Part shown: piece after piece, positions 21,270 through 33,608 of the stretch | How positions within the stretch are numbered: position 1 is the first letter of the stretch | Layout of the letters: each line of letters begins with the position of its first letter | DNA from: Owenia fusiformis | Taxonomy: Eukaryota > Annelida > Polychaeta > Sabellida > Oweniidae | Length of the DNA stretch: 60,000 nucleotides | NCBI GenBank assembly: GCA_903813345.2 | Contig: CAIIXF020000001.1 | Location: 40,705,366 to 40,765,365, forward strand | Direction of reading: 5' to 3' | Made by a program: the position numbers and the translations under genes | The notes under the pieces: generated by a model | The model's database searches: none | What the model saw: only the letters and a program-made list of their open reading frames with translations | Told to the model about the DNA's origin: nothing

Positions 21270-22730
21270 ATCTGAAAGTCTAATGGTACTCCCAATCTGT
21301 CCATTAATGGCACCCTCTGCATCAGCCACAGTAACCTGATCCAACATTTTGGTTTTTTGGTGTGTCTCATAACATGTTATGCCAATTGTTCCTTTTGTCA
21401 AGAGGGGGGAAAACCCCAAGGTTCAGAGATGACATATATCTATAATGTAAATGTGTATTGAGGTGACATTGAAAGGTCAGGTTACAGACTATTATTTGAC
21501 TTATAAGGTTGTATATTCAGCTTCAAACACACCTTGAAATCTATATTTTTCAAAAAGGAGGGCCAAGGGTGCATCTTTGGCGCAATGTGGTGGTAGTCTC
21601 AGAATCTGGTTTTGTAGCTTAGAATCATATCTATTAATCATTTAGTTGCAGTTCCCCAGTTTGATAATTCAAGTGACTATATAATTATGAGCAAACTAGA
21701 AAAACAGCAACAGGAAAAACTTCGGAAAGGAAGATGTGGGCAAGCATCATTCCTTATATGCCAACCTATTTTTGACTTAAAGAAGATGTAGTCATTTACC
21801 TGTAACATTTGACTTTGCTGTTGACTCAATGTCAGATGGCTGTTGTCACGCAAGAATACATATAAAGCAAATGGTGCTTATTGTGCCTATGAAATGAAGA
21901 GAGTCTAAGCAATATCAAGGTAGCTCACCGCTCACATATTGTGTTTGGTGATAATTACCTTTCATTCACTCTTAAAGTGACCTTGATGGGGTAATATCCC
22001 ACTAGCAAGCAATATAAACTAGTAATCAGATCTATCAAGTAATCTGAGTTTTATGAGGTTATACGCAATGTAAAACATAGCTATATTGCTAAAGCTTAAA
22101 AGCCAAGATTTGACAAGTGTTCATCTTTAGACCATATCCATTACTAGATGTGACACTTTAAATTGTGAAACAGTAACTGTTAATTTATGATATGGCAGTC
22201 TTAAAAATTGGAAATAAAGGAATGATTTACCCAATTATTTTTCAGTTCATTTCCTTGATCAAGAGAAATAGCAATCCTAGGATTTGTTTGTTTTGCTATT
22301 GGATCTTCCCACCAAGGTTGATTATACAGAAGTTGGTTTATTTGTTGATTAAATAGTGTTAGTTGATATAGAGGTGGCATTTTACATTGAATATTCATAT
22401 ATCATGTGCGAAAATGCATCACTAAGTGTGCCATGAGGGAATAAAGGACCAGGTATCATTCAGAGAATAATTGTACACAATCTTGTCCTATCTGTCTGCA
22501 AACAGCTTCATAGTTACTTTTAAAACTTAAATATCTTCTTCAACTCACTTCATTCTGCGTCTGATTAGGTTTTGGACATGTTGTCTCATTCATGGCAGCC
22601 ATTTCAAATGTTTTAAGTCAGCAAGCGATAATACTTTGTATCATATTAATATGGTGATTTTGAGTTTTCATAATTAAACTTTTGAGTAGCTTCATAAATA
22701 ATACCAGGTATTCTGTATTGTTTATAATTG
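21270..22730. other. Intergenic, no gene seen
   Basis: No supported gene. The minus-strand frame at 22201-22398 is short and without motifs. Confidence 0.45.
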
Positions 22731-22739
22731 TATAATATC

Positions 22740-23360
22740 TGCTTTTTTATTGTTGGCCATTTTTTTGTACTTTCCGTCGTAAAATCTTTTCTTTAACGTC
22801 TTGTCTACACTTTCAAGAAAAACAGATTGATGAATCGATTTTCACAGATGATTCTTTGTATGCTTATCTGGAAGTGATTAGTTTTTGGGCATTCTGGGTA
22901 AATGTTAAGGCAGCCATTTTGGATTTGCCATCCTAAAATCATTTCTGTAGTCTTGTCTACTTGTTTTCAGGTGAACCATTTGATGGATCGATTTTCAAAT
23001 TTTCAGTTATGATTCTTTGTATGAAAATCTTGAACTGAGTGGGTTTTAGGAGTTCTGGGTAAATGTGCCAGTTTGGATTTTCTGTCGGAAGATCTTTTCT
23101 GTAAAGTCTTATCTAGGTCTTTTCAGGCGATCATTTTGAAGGATCCATTTTATATTTTCAGGGATGGTTCGTTGTATGAAAATCTCAAACTGATTAGTTT
23201 TTGGGCATTCTTGGTAAATGTTGAGGTGGCCATATTGGTTTTTGGTCCTAAAATCTTGTGCCTTCAACTGATTAGTACAGTGGACACTGAGGATGAAAAA
23301 TCTCCAGTATACAGGATCGCCATGGGGACATGTTGTACATGTTTGTGTCCTTTTTGAATT
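22740..23360. repeat. Tandem array, about 160-175-bp unit, about 3.5 copies
   Basis: Each unit contains a CCTAAAATCTTTTCTGTAA-like phrase and then GTCTTGTCTAC. Next come GATGGATCGATTTTCA, GATTCTTTGTATGAAAATCT, and GATTAGTTTTTGGGCATTCT followed by GGGTAAATGTTAAGGTGGCC. The array ends CCATGGGGACATGTTGTACA then TGTTTGTGTCC. A shorter array of the same family is at 24450-24760. The frame 23073-23357 runs along one unit and is not a gene. Confidence 0.75.
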
Positions 23361-23520
23361 GTAGAAAGATAAGGTTAATTGGTTGAATCGTGAAAGTCTA
23401 ATATGGAGTGTCTTTAATCATTTGCCATATCATTAATCAATTATTGTTTCACTATTACGTGTTATTATGTTTACTTAAAAATTGATAAACATTGATCATT
23501 ATGTTGAAACTGTTGTATAA

Positions 23521-23942
23521 TCACGCCCGGTGATCGTACAAAATGGATGGAGGGGGAGTAGGCGATTTCTACAAGAAAACTCTTGTTAATTTATTTAGAT
23601 TATTTTTTGTTTAACGCATGGAAACTAACTTTAAAAGGTGAGCAATGTCATTAGTGTTGTGAAAATAACGTCCCTTATACCTATTTATAACAGGTCGTGT
23701 AGACCATTGTTGTCTGATTTATAGCAAAAACATTGACTTTTGCACGTTGGTGATGATGTGCCTTTTTTAATAGATCTCATATCTTAAAAGCATATCAGTT
23801 CAAAAAAAGAAGGCCTAACATATTTTGCCATGCACTGTGCCTATTCATTTGGCAATTCAGTCAATCTTCCAAATTTGTTGAGTTTTCTTGCAGAAATCGC
23901 CTTCTCACCCCTCCATCCATTTTGTATGATCACTGGGCGTGA
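23521..23942. mobile_element. 422-bp MITE with TCACGCCC ends and about 60-bp TIRs
   Basis: The left end TCACGCCCGGTGATCGTACA, then AAATGGATGGAGGGGGAGTA and GGCGATTTCT, is mirrored at 23880-23942 with few mismatches. The middle holds GTCTACACGACC and TTGACTTTTGCACGTTGGTG, the same sequence that forms the arms of the foldback at 7509-8397. No coding capacity. The target duplication is uncertain. Confidence 0.85.
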
Positions 23943-24449
23943 TAATAATGTTGTAATAATAGACCCGTGCTCTCAATGATATTGATTTTCATCAATATCA
24001 TTCTTTATTTATACTGTGTACAGACATCTATGATTTAATAATTTAATATAAGTAGGTTCCCATTTTGATGAACATGTATCTTTCATTGAAGGTAGAAAAT
24101 AACCCCAATAGTCATGCATAATTATAAAAGAATAATAGGAAGTAAATGATTTGATTTATGTGTATGTTGATTTTTACTATCATCAAATATATTCCACTGT
24201 ACAGTGAATCAATACATATCTTTTTAACACCATTGCAAAGATTGAACAAGGACACACTTTGTCATACCTAATATGCTACTTCCGTGTTTTAGCATTTGGA
24301 AAAATTTGCAACCTAAGTGACATCATGTGGTCCCATCCTTTTGATGTCACTCAGGTGGCAAAAATGTTTCTTTGTTAATTGTTTCTAAATAAGCTTAACT
24401 TTCAAAATAAACCAATGTTTATTTTTTAACTAATTTGAAAAAGAATATG

Positions 24450-24760
24450 TTTGATTATTGAACCACTTGACAGATTGATTTCAAACTTTCAGGGATGTTT
24501 CTTTGTATGAAAATCTCAATCTGATTAGTTTTTGGGTAATCTGGGTGAATGTTAATGTGGCAATTTTCAATTTTCAGTCATTAAATCTTGAACCGATTAA
24601 TTTTTGGGTATTCTGGGTAAATGTTAAGGTGGCCTGATTTTGGATTCTTTGTCCTAAGATCTTGCCTCTTCAACTGATTAGATTTGACCATTCAGGATGG
24701 TAAATCTATTAGGATCACCCTTGGTGGGGACACATTGTACACCTTTGTGTCCTTGTTATA
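24450..24760. repeat. Short array of the 22.7-kb tandem family
   Basis: About two units with GATTAGTTTTTGGGTAATCT and GGGTAAATGTTAAGGTGGCC, ending GGTGGGGACACATTGTACAC then CTTTGTGTCC like the longer array. The two arrays flank the MITE at 23521-23942. Confidence 0.65.
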
Positions 24761-25619
24761 CTCTTATAGCCAAAGATGTTTTTAGGAGATTGCAAATATT
24801 GGTTCCTCGTACTAATTTCTCGTTTAGAAAATCTGAATTGCAACCTATATACAGGAATTGGCATAAGATATCAGGAAATCTGAAGGGGTAAATGCAAATA
24901 AGTATGAGAAATATATAGTCTGTTACCAGTATAACATGTTTCACTTCCTAATGAGACAAGAGAATGCAAAGAACATATTTTAATAAGCTAGAATTGATGC
25001 TAGCAAGCTTCAGCCTTGATAATTATAGTGATTTGGTGAGCAATGAGCAGTAGGATGGCTGATAAATTCTCTACATAACTGTCTTCCCTGCTATGGTGAA
25101 ATCTGAACCAATGGATGTCTTTCAAATCAATGTATGGAATAATCTATGTTTCGTTTGATTCTTGTTTGAGTACATTTTACGTGATTTAAGGCATACATTT
25201 CAGATCGTGCTCATTTCAAATATCCCTAACCTCTTTATAAAACATCCATATTATTTTAAGTATAAAATAACAAAAGAGAGTTAGTGCTTAAGAGTAATGT
25301 ATTGATCTCACAATTTGTGGTCTGTATATCATAGTCAAGGTCTTCATATTATAAAATACATTCTCCTAAAATATGATTATAAGCAAATGACCGTATTGAG
25401 GTTGTCATTAATCTTGATAAATACTATGCACTGTCGAGGCGAACATATGAATGCAGATTTTATCCTCTCAGTTTTATTATCTTTATTGATAGGTATCTTT
25501 GAACTTCTAGCAAGCATATTGAATTCATAACTACATAAATGCATTAGTGAAAGAGATTATCGCTGACATAATGTTTTAATTCCTCATATTAATAATTCCA
25601 GTTAAAATGTGTTATTTAA

Positions 25620-25927
25620 CTCATTCAATACTGGGGCAAAAAGCACTATAATACTGACGATATTTTGAAAATTGCCATATATGGTATCTCTGAAATAATA
25701 TATATTGTATATACATGGGCATACATATATAGTGTTATATATCATTTTAAAGCATATGACATACTCGTTCAGAATGAATAGTTTTTTAAGTCCCATTTTA
25801 TAAGTTGTCATGGTTACAAGCTTCCCCCCAAAAATACATTGGGTTTGTGCTTGGACTTGATATCACGTCCTTAGTAGTCAACGTATGTGCTTTATGACGT
25901 CATATCACGTCCTTAGTAGCGAATGAG
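25620..25927. mobile_element. 308-bp TTAA-flanked MITE (piggyBac-like)
   Basis: CTCATTCAATACT at the left and AGTAGCGAATGAG at the right are short imperfect inverted repeats, each directly bordered by TTAA, the target site of piggyBac (and Kolobok) elements. A direct repeat ATATCACGTCCTTAGTAG lies near the right end (about 25860 and 25902). Non-coding. Confidence 0.65.
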
Positions 25928-26080
25928 TTAAACTGGAAAACAGCAACAATCTGGAGTAGCAAACACCACCAAAGAAAACTTATTTTATCAAAGCACTCAT
26001 TATGATAGATATAATGACCAGACATGAGTACTATCTTATTTTGGCAAAATCTACCCTTATGCCGTGATATTATTCTAATT

Positions 26081-26900
26081 CTCCCATCAAACAAAGTTCG
26101 GAGCGATATAGAGAATGCCTCCATCTATCCGTGTGTCTGACTGGGCGATAACTCAAATACCGCTGGCCTGATTTTGTTCATATTTGATACCCATGTGCCC
26201 TATGTCAGTCGAAGTTCTGCTCGGAAGTCAATTTTCAAAATGGCCGCTATTTTGGTGCCAATTTTACAGTTATTTAGATACAAATGTAAAACTGTAATAT
26301 TTATATATGTTTTCAAGGTCAAAAAGTTTGATAAAACATTAATAAAGGTAAAAAAGTAGATATTTTGGAAACACATGGCAGCCATCTTGGAAAATGGCTG
26401 CCGTTATTTTATGATTTTTGTTATAAAAAAGTAGTTGAGGAATTTTGTTCTTTTATTTGATATGTGATGACTTATAACCATGGCACATCATCTTTTGACA
26501 CTCTGGCTTTTAGGCGGCCATTTTGAAAATGACCGGCATTGTACCTGTGTCATTTATGTAATATAACTGTAATATTTTCAAGTTTTCAAGGTAAAAAAGT
26601 TTGATAAGACATTAAATAATGTCAAAATGTAGATATTTAAGAAACACATGGCAGCCATCTCGGGCGTTACAAGATATTTTATGATTTTTGCTATAACTTA
26701 TTGTAGTAGTTGAGTGATTTTGTTTATATTTTATATGTGATGACTTAAAAACAGGACACACTGTCTTTTCACACTTTGGCTTCAAGATGGCCATTTTGAA
26801 AATGGCTGACATTTATGTTTTTTACTATAACACAAAATGACATAGAGCGATTTTGTTCATATATGATGACTTATAAGCATGTCACACTGTTTTAGGACAC
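26081..26900 (+). mobile_element. Repeat family A copy with several core units
   Basis: Head CTCCCATCAAACAAAGTTCG and GAGCGATATAGAGAATGCCT, a weak TCCATCTATCCG tract, then GATAACTCAAATACCGCTGG, CTGATTTTGTTCATATTTG and three or more core units. Each unit has GGCGGCCATTTTGAAAATG-type palindromes, an ATGGCAGCCATCT phrase and GTAGTTGAG(G/T)GATTTTG. The unit is about 150 bp or a multiple of it. The open frames here lie inside the repeat and are not genes. Confidence 0.75.
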
Positions 26901-26904
26901 AAAA

Positions 26905-28990
26905 TGTCTTACTCGCACATATACCTTCCCATATAAATACAGCATGGCCACCCAGGATGAATCTACTGGATCAGTCTATTTTTAAAATGGTATATTCAGC
27001 TTATTCAAATTGTCTTCCAAAAGATAGAACAATCTGTAGAAAAGTTCACAGTCTGTCAATGTTGAGGTTGACGTTGGAAGGGTGAATTATCCAAAAATGC
27101 ATGAACGAATATAAATCCTGGTAGAACTTTATTTTCATTTCTAGATACATAAGACCATACTTTGTACTTATACTTTATTGGTAAATCAATATATCATTTG
27201 TTCTTATTAAAGGCGAACAGAATTTTGCAAGGGATCAAATTTACTTATTATTTGACCTGCATGCTTGTTTTTCCCTACAATACTATTTTTAGTAAACTAT
27301 GAAAATTGATCAGCTTCTTCGTTTCATTATTAGAATTTAAAAGTGACCTTGGGTGGGTTGTTGGTATATAATGCAATGCAGTTGTATGAACAAATAACCT
27401 GTTCTGATTTACTGGAATTAGACACACCTTGCCTAGCTATGTGTGAATAATGCATTAACATACTTCATATTACTTACTTTATAATTCTTACTATATTTGA
27501 GTCATTTTAAAATACAACACAACATGAAATATTCTTCTTTTGGGTCTATGTTGCCCCCAATGTATTTAAACAATTTAAGTAAAGAACTACTTTAAGGAAA
27601 AGAGAAGTAAAGGTGATGATTGATTTTACACAGGGGGAACACAAAAACTGAAAACTGCTTGCGATACAAGGCATAAGCTCCAGTAAATGAAAACACAAAC
27701 ACTGAACAAGATTCCAATTAACTCAATTTCCAGTTACAAAAAAAACATGATCAAAATGGTCCTTCAAGGCTTTTTCATTTTTCTTTATTTTTTATTTATC
27801 TATTGGGGACCCTCTATTGGCTGATTTTTTATGTGCAGACTGGTGAATTATCGTTCTGACTTTTTCTCATTTAACTCAGCCAGTATCAAGTGAACCCTGC
27901 ATCAGATTCATTACTACATAGTATTTTCAGGAAATTAACGTTTTAAGAGATTGATTAAATTGTCTAAAGCTAGTTTGAGGGATTTATCTACCATTTGTTT
28001 GTCATCTTTCTGATGTAATTGCCTGGTCTGATAATGTGGTCGAAAAATTAACTCTGTTTATCTTGGACAGCCATTTGTGTTTGACCAATGTGTTCTCCAA
28101 TGAAGTGTTTAATTATAGAACTCTGAGCTTCATCAATCACTAGCCCTTTACACAATTTATCCCTTTATTGTCTTCTCAATGTTTTGTGTTCCTTTGGAAA
28201 ACCACAAATTAAAGATAACTTACAATAATTACATTATATGTTGTTACTGTAGTTTGGTAATTATATACAGGTTATATTGCATTCATTTTAATCACTTAAT
28301 GTCAGCTAAGATATTGGGAATAGTTCAAGAAAAAAGTAATTAGTTTGTTTTAATGGTCTACTGAAAGATTTTCAGTAGTTAGCTGATAGTAAAATGTTTC
28401 CATAGGTTAAAGTTCTATGTATAGGTTGTCTCGACAGATAGCGTATAAAGTACCAGAGTTGTGATGATGTTGTGTAGACTCTTATAGTCAGAGCATTCCA
28501 ATAAAACCAATAGGCTTTCAGTGGAAAGCATCAGTCCAGTAGAGGCAGCAGCACAGTGCACATTAGATCTGATCCAATACAGTTGATCAACACTACAGGT
28601 ATCATTCCCAAAGGTGGGCTATCATCATTGCTAACTTTTACAAATAACAAGGATTATAACCAGATGTTTAGATCTGCACACATATCATCTTCATTTTCGA
28701 AACATTAGCAGTTAGGTCAATTCGTCAGTGGCTACTTTCTGCTGGTGGGATAATATTCTGCTCAATAGAGTCTGTATTAACAGATGGAAAGAACTAACTG
28801 AAAATCAAACCAAAATTGTGAAACAAGATTCTAAGAGATTTATAGGATTTTGATGTTGAACTTACAGATATGATCAACACCAGGACCTCACATTTTGATT
28901 GAAGTGAATCAAGTTTTTAAAAGTAGGGCTTGTAAGAATAATTTGAAGGTTACAAAAAATTGATTTAATAGCCTGATACCAATACTAGAA
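26905..28990. other. Intergenic, no gene seen
   Basis: No coding region or structured repeat recognised. Sequence around 28495-28610 (GGCAGCAGCACAGTGCAC, ending CACTACAG before GTATCA) is less AT-rich. It could be a non-coding 5' exon of the gene at 29002, but this is a guess. Confidence 0.4.
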
Positions 28991-29001
28991 TATCATCCAT
29001 C

Positions 29002-29131
29002 ATGGCTATTGCTATAATGGGAGGAAGGGGCAACTTTGCATCTCATGGGTCACTGCTTAAGAAGGATAAGGAAGATGCAGTACCATATTGGAGAGCTGAG
29101 GAGAGGTCTAGGGCATACTATATGACTGAAG
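29002..29131 (+). CDS. Probable first coding exon, unidentified gene
   Basis: ATG in a good context (CATCATGG) opens 43 codons: MAIAIMGGRGNFASHGSLLK, then a charged stretch KDKEDAVPYWRAEERSRAYY and MTE. The open stretch stops exactly at a strong splice donor (GAAG before GTAAGATAT), leaving phase 1. Composition is protein-like (glycines, balanced charges, few Phe/Ile/Leu runs), unlike the chance frames nearby. A soluble cytoplasmic N-terminus is likely, since no signal peptide or membrane helix is visible. The next exon was not found in the window. I do not recognise the family. A chance frame in front of a GTAAG is the alternative. Confidence 0.45.
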
Positions 29132-29309
29132 GTAAGATATTTTATTTTCTATAGGTACCCTAAGTGCATATCATTCGTACTGGTACAAAGAAGTAAACAT
29201 GAGCAGGTCCAAATTTTTGAGGTATGGTACCCAGCAACAGGAGGCTGAAGGCTATTTGAATATACGGTCTTGTCTTCTTTGAAATACCTGTTTATGCTTA
29301 GTCACTGGT

Positions 29310-29515
29310 GGATCTCGGTGGGGGGGGAGGGCTAGGGGCCTTTTGAGCAAAACTGGGCCTTTTAAGGCCTTATTTTTAATTTTAGGCCAAATTATCATGA
29401 AAATTGGCCTTACATTTTCAAAATTTGGGGTTTAAGGGGCCCAAAAATTCTTTATGCACCAGCGTGGAATTTTTTTTCAGATTTCAAGTAATGCCCCCCC
29501 CCCCCTTGATGGTAC
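29310..29515. repeat. G-run / C-run bounded repeat fragment
   Basis: A run of nine G (about 29317) and a run of 13-14 C (about 29492) bracket about 165 bp rich in GGCCTTTTAAGGCC-like words. The arrangement parallels that at 43060-43240. Non-coding; probably a fragment of an interspersed repeat. Confidence 0.45.
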
Positions 29516-30124
29516 CCTTGGTCAGCCCCGGTTAGTTGTGCATTTTCCTTATTTGTTCTCTATTTCTCATGTCAAGGCATTATATTTGACCCTTAATTAT
29601 CCCATAGATCAAAGTTTGCTTAGGCGTTGTTGTTGTCTAGTTGTGATAGAGGTATACTTATATACATGTTTTCTCTAGTTGTTTCCCTTCAGACAAGTAA
29701 GTGTTTACTTTTCTAACTGACATATTAAGTGCATCTGTGGTATACCTGACCACCATGACCTTAAAAGACCAATAACATGACAGACATAATATACATCATC
29801 CCAATTACCTGTTCAACCATTCAATTTAATTAGTTTCTTATCATAAAGATGGAAGGGGGATATATTTTAAGTTTGGTCTATCTTTCATACATTAGTTCAG
29901 TTTGGATTCCTGTGTAGTTTTTATTTGGTGTAGATCTATGATCGACTTATTTAAACCTCATTTTTGAGTTTTCGTAGGACACTGTTACACATTATTATAC
30001 CTTACAAACATATGAGTCATAGGCCATTCAGGTCTTATGTTTTAGCAGGCCTCTCATATTGTTGGTTGGGAGGTGTTATACCTCATACCTACAACAATAT
30101 ATCACATACTTCATAATATTTCTC

Positions 30125-30520
30125 AAAGGACGATTCTCGGTTTGGAGAACAGTCTCCTGGGCTAATAATTTTTTTCATGAAAAATATAGAAATATTACCC
30201 AAATTAAACTATGAATATTTAAAAGAGAACATTTAAATCTACAAGATGTAAAGATAACAAATTGGTCTGAAGCAGGGATATTGCTCAAATAGACCGATTC
30301 AATATAAATACAAGTCTCGATTTGGGGAAAGAAGTTCATCAGTGTACTACGCTAATATTTTTTTGCGAAAAATCTAGAAATATTACCCAAATTAAATTAT
30401 GACTATTAAAAAGAAGACATTCAAATCTTTATTATGTAAAAAAAATCAAATTTGTCCGAAGCAGGGATAATGCTCATTTAGATTGATGAACTTCGTTCTC
30501 CAAACCGAGAATCGTCCTTT
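30125..30520. mobile_element. 396-bp MITE with 26-bp perfect TIRs
   Basis: AAAGGACGATTCTCGGTTTG followed by GAGAAC at the left is mirrored exactly at 30495-30520. The body is an internal duplication: two units of about 170 bp share TAGAAATATTACCCAAATTA, GACATTCAAATCT-type sequence and GTCNGAAGCAGGGATA. The right unit starts after a degenerate internal tip (AAGTCTCGATTTGGGG). Same family as 18794-19024. Confidence 0.85.
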
Positions 30521-30524
30521 ACAT

Positions 30525-31665
30525 GAAGCTGATTTTTTGTACAAGTACAATGGACAGTATGTGTAGTAGTAGATAATGTTGTAGGAATAGCCCTTTGATC
30601 TGCAGCACCTGATAACCTAATGCCATTCACATCTGTACTTCAAAACATTTAACAATACTCTTTTTATAACTTCCAACTTATGTTATATGTTTTAATTGTA
30701 CTTATTGTTGACAAAAGATAATTGTGTTATATTATTAAAGCACACATTGCAATTTCAATACATGCAATGTCTGAATATTGCTTTATATAATAATTGGGCT
30801 GTTCTGTGCTGAAAACTATTAACTATTACTTTCTGGTACTATTCATTAGTTTTGCTGTGTTTCCTGTTGATTTACATCTCTACTTTTGCATCATGTGTTA
30901 TCATATAACAGTCTAACTAGAGAACAACTTTGTAATTTATGATAGCAGATTTAATTTCAAAGCAATCAAGTGTTCTCATCTCGCCTAACAGTTTATTGTT
31001 ATAGTGGGAATGTTGCAGGAATGATTGATTTTTTATACATTGGAGATGAGCAAGATCCTTGGAAGCAGATCCCAACTTTTATCTGACTTTTATTGCCTGT
31101 TATAAATGTGGAGAAGTTCATATTCTGAGGGGGAAAATCACCATGGTGTGTCATGATTAGCAATATAAGTATCATCAACTCTTGCCAGGATGATGATAAT
31201 TTCTGACCATGGTTATACCTTGGCAATTCATTTATCATGGTAATGACCTGGTATTCATGCGTTTTTTGAATAAAATGCCATGGTACTTAATGGTAAGTGA
31301 TATTCCATGAGCAGTATGCACATGTTATGTTTTTATTAGCTGAATGTATGCTTTATACACATACAGTATTCTAAAACCAGCTGGCTCACACTTAATGATT
31401 TGACAAAGGCATATTTACCAAGGCACAGCAATGTATTGTTCATTAATGGATTTCATATGTACATTTCTGCAACATATCTCTTTAATGTGTTTGACAATGT
31501 GCAATTCATGGATCAATTAAGATCGTACCATGTAAAAATACATTATACCAAATCCTTATCTTATCCATGTTGATTGTGCTATATGGGTTATATGGCCTTT
31601 ATATGATAGGTATCACCTGAGCTAACAATTACCCTCATGTCTGAATGACACTCAAAACTATCATT
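30525..31665. other. Intergenic, no gene seen
   Basis: No supported feature. The minus-strand frame at 30999-31238 has no domain and sits in AT-rich sequence. Confidence 0.45.
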
Positions 31666-31671
31666 ATATTT

Positions 31672-32403
31672 ATCCCATCGAACGAAGTTCGGAGGGATAT
31701 AGGGAACGCCTCCGTCCATCCGTCCGTCCGTCCGTACGTACGTACGTCCGTACGTACGTCCGTCCGTACGTACGTACGTCCGTCCGTCTGTCCGTCCGGG
31801 CAATAACTCAAATACCATTGGCCCGATTTTGTTCATATTTTGTACACATATACCCTATGGGGGTAGAAGTTCTGCTCGATAGCCGATTTTCAAAATGGCC
31901 ACTCATTTCAAAATGGCGGCCATTTTAGTGACGATTTTACAGTAATTTGGGTGCAATATGTAAAACTGTAATAGCAATATGTTTTAAATGTAAACAAATT
32001 ATAAAGGACATTAATAATGCTACAAATGTAGATATTAAAAAAGCACATGGCAGCCATCTTGAAAAATGGCGGGCTTTACTCGTCATTTTACGATTTTTGC
32101 TGTAACTCAAAAAATAGTGGAGCGATTTTGTTCATATTTGGTGTGTGAATACTATAAGCATTGCACACTGTCTAAAGACACTTTTGGTAGAAGGCGGCCA
32201 TTTTTCAAAATGGCCGCCATTTTAACGTATTTTACTATAACTCGAAAAGTAGTGGAGCGATTTTGTTCATATTTGGTATGTGAATACCATAAGCATGGCA
32301 CACTGTCCTATGACACTTTTGGTAGAAGGCGGCCATTTTGAAAACAATTTTGAAAAATGGCCGCCATTTTAACATTTTTTACTATAACTCGAAAAGTAGT
32401 GAA
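31672..32403 (+). mobile_element. Repeat family A, best preserved copy
   Basis: The head is ATCCCATCGAACGAAGTTCG followed by GAGGGATATAGGGAACGCCT. Next comes an 88-bp CCGT/ACGT microsatellite (31712-31799), then ATAACTCAAATACCATTGGC and CCGATTTTGTTCATATTT, and then core units with AAAATGGCGGCCATTTT, ACTATAACTCGAAAAGTAGT, GGAGCGATTTTGTTCATATT and GGTAGAAGGCGGCCATTTT. Two core units of about 155 bp are nearly identical. They create an apparent protein frame (32066-32341) whose halves repeat, which is repeat-driven. The head-microsatellite-core layout matches Helitron-associated 'pearl'/DINE-type elements. The 3' end is missing here but is seen at 58477. Confidence 0.8.
31712..31799. repeat. CCGT/ACGT microsatellite
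   Basis: Alternating GTCC and GTAC tetranucleotides occupy the position where GTCY microsatellites sit in Helitron-associated repeats. Confidence 0.9.
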
Positions 32404-32409
32404 TAATCA

Positions 32410-33075
32410 TGAATGATACATGATTATATTGAATATCTATCAATTAATACAAACATTCTAAAAAAAAGTTTTACAAAGAAAATTATTTTTCTTTCCCACT
32501 GAAAGAATAAGTAAGCCTATTTTATATTTCATGATAATTATACAATTCTTTGTTCAAGTATTAACTGTGAATTGCCATTATATTGAATGTGATTCATGTC
32601 ACTATTAGTCGTATCTGTGTTTCGTATTAATTTAGTATTGTTCATTAAATTGATAGTTATTTGTTTTGATTTTCAAACCTTATCCTTATCATACTTTCCC
32701 CTTCACAGAATTGAAATAATTTATCTTGGCCTGAAATGTCAGGAACCATTGGTTCTGGATACAGGGTTCACTGCAAGAGTGCCACCCATGAATGAAAATA
32801 TATCTCATGTGACTTGTGAGAATATTTGGCACAGGTGAACAAAATGTCAAACTGATTTCAAAGCCTACATGATAACTATAACTATTCATCAACTATTTAT
32901 TTCGTATAACCACTAAAAACTTCTTTGTTCAATGTAACATTATAATCATGATCTGTATCAGTATGGCAGTATTAACTAGTTCATTGAAATCAATCTGATG
33001 TGTTTTTCAATTAGAATATTAGGGTATGTGTATATATGGTATCTGGTCAACTCGGACCCTAAATTAGGGTATTGA
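32410..33075. other. Intergenic, no gene seen
   Basis: Nothing supported. The overlapping opposite-strand frames at 32596-32892 cannot both be genes and neither has motifs. Confidence 0.4.
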
Positions 33076-33082
33076 TAGATAT

Positions 33083-33270
33083 GTATGCACAAGTACAAAA
33101 GGGAAAGGACAAAAAAATGCTGCAAATCATGTACGAAAAAGAAAACATCTAAGTGTACACCAGTCATAAGGAAAACAAAGCCCAACTATCTCAAACCATA
33201 ATCCAACATGAAAAGGAACAGTGTCTTATATCCCCCCACCATTTAAGTTCCATTATCACAATAAGTGTGT
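33083..33270. repeat. Dispersed repeat family D, copy 1
   Basis: Starts ATGCACAAGTACAAAAGGGA and continues ACACCAGTCATAAGGAAAAC, CAACTATCTCAAACCATAAT and CCCCCCACCATTTAAGTTCC. Aligns by eye with the copies at 34241, 36693, 42080 and 59758. Confidence 0.65.
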
Positions 33271-33608
33271 TGTGTTTAAGATTATATATATTGCTCAAAT
33301 AGGTGAACCTTTGTTTGGGATTTGTTTTCTCTTTGGACTGGTTTTGTGTTTTATATTGGTCTTTGCCCTTTTGGCACTAAGCTTACTTATTTCTAATATT
33401 TTCTATGTTATTATCTCCAGATATTTAATTATGTTTTAGCACCTACTAATTTCCTGCATGTACACATGTTGCTAATGAACATTATTTGACTGTATCAAGT
33501 TGATAATGAAGAAGAAGAAAATCACGAGGTATTATGCAAGACATAAGTCAGTATTTAATTTTCTCATGGATTGCTCTATAGTGATGGACATTCTTGTGAA
33601 TTGCCCTG

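Noticed and set aside
32066-32341. 91-codon protein with two similar halves
   Set aside because: The halves reflect two core units of repeat family A; stops and frame are incidental.
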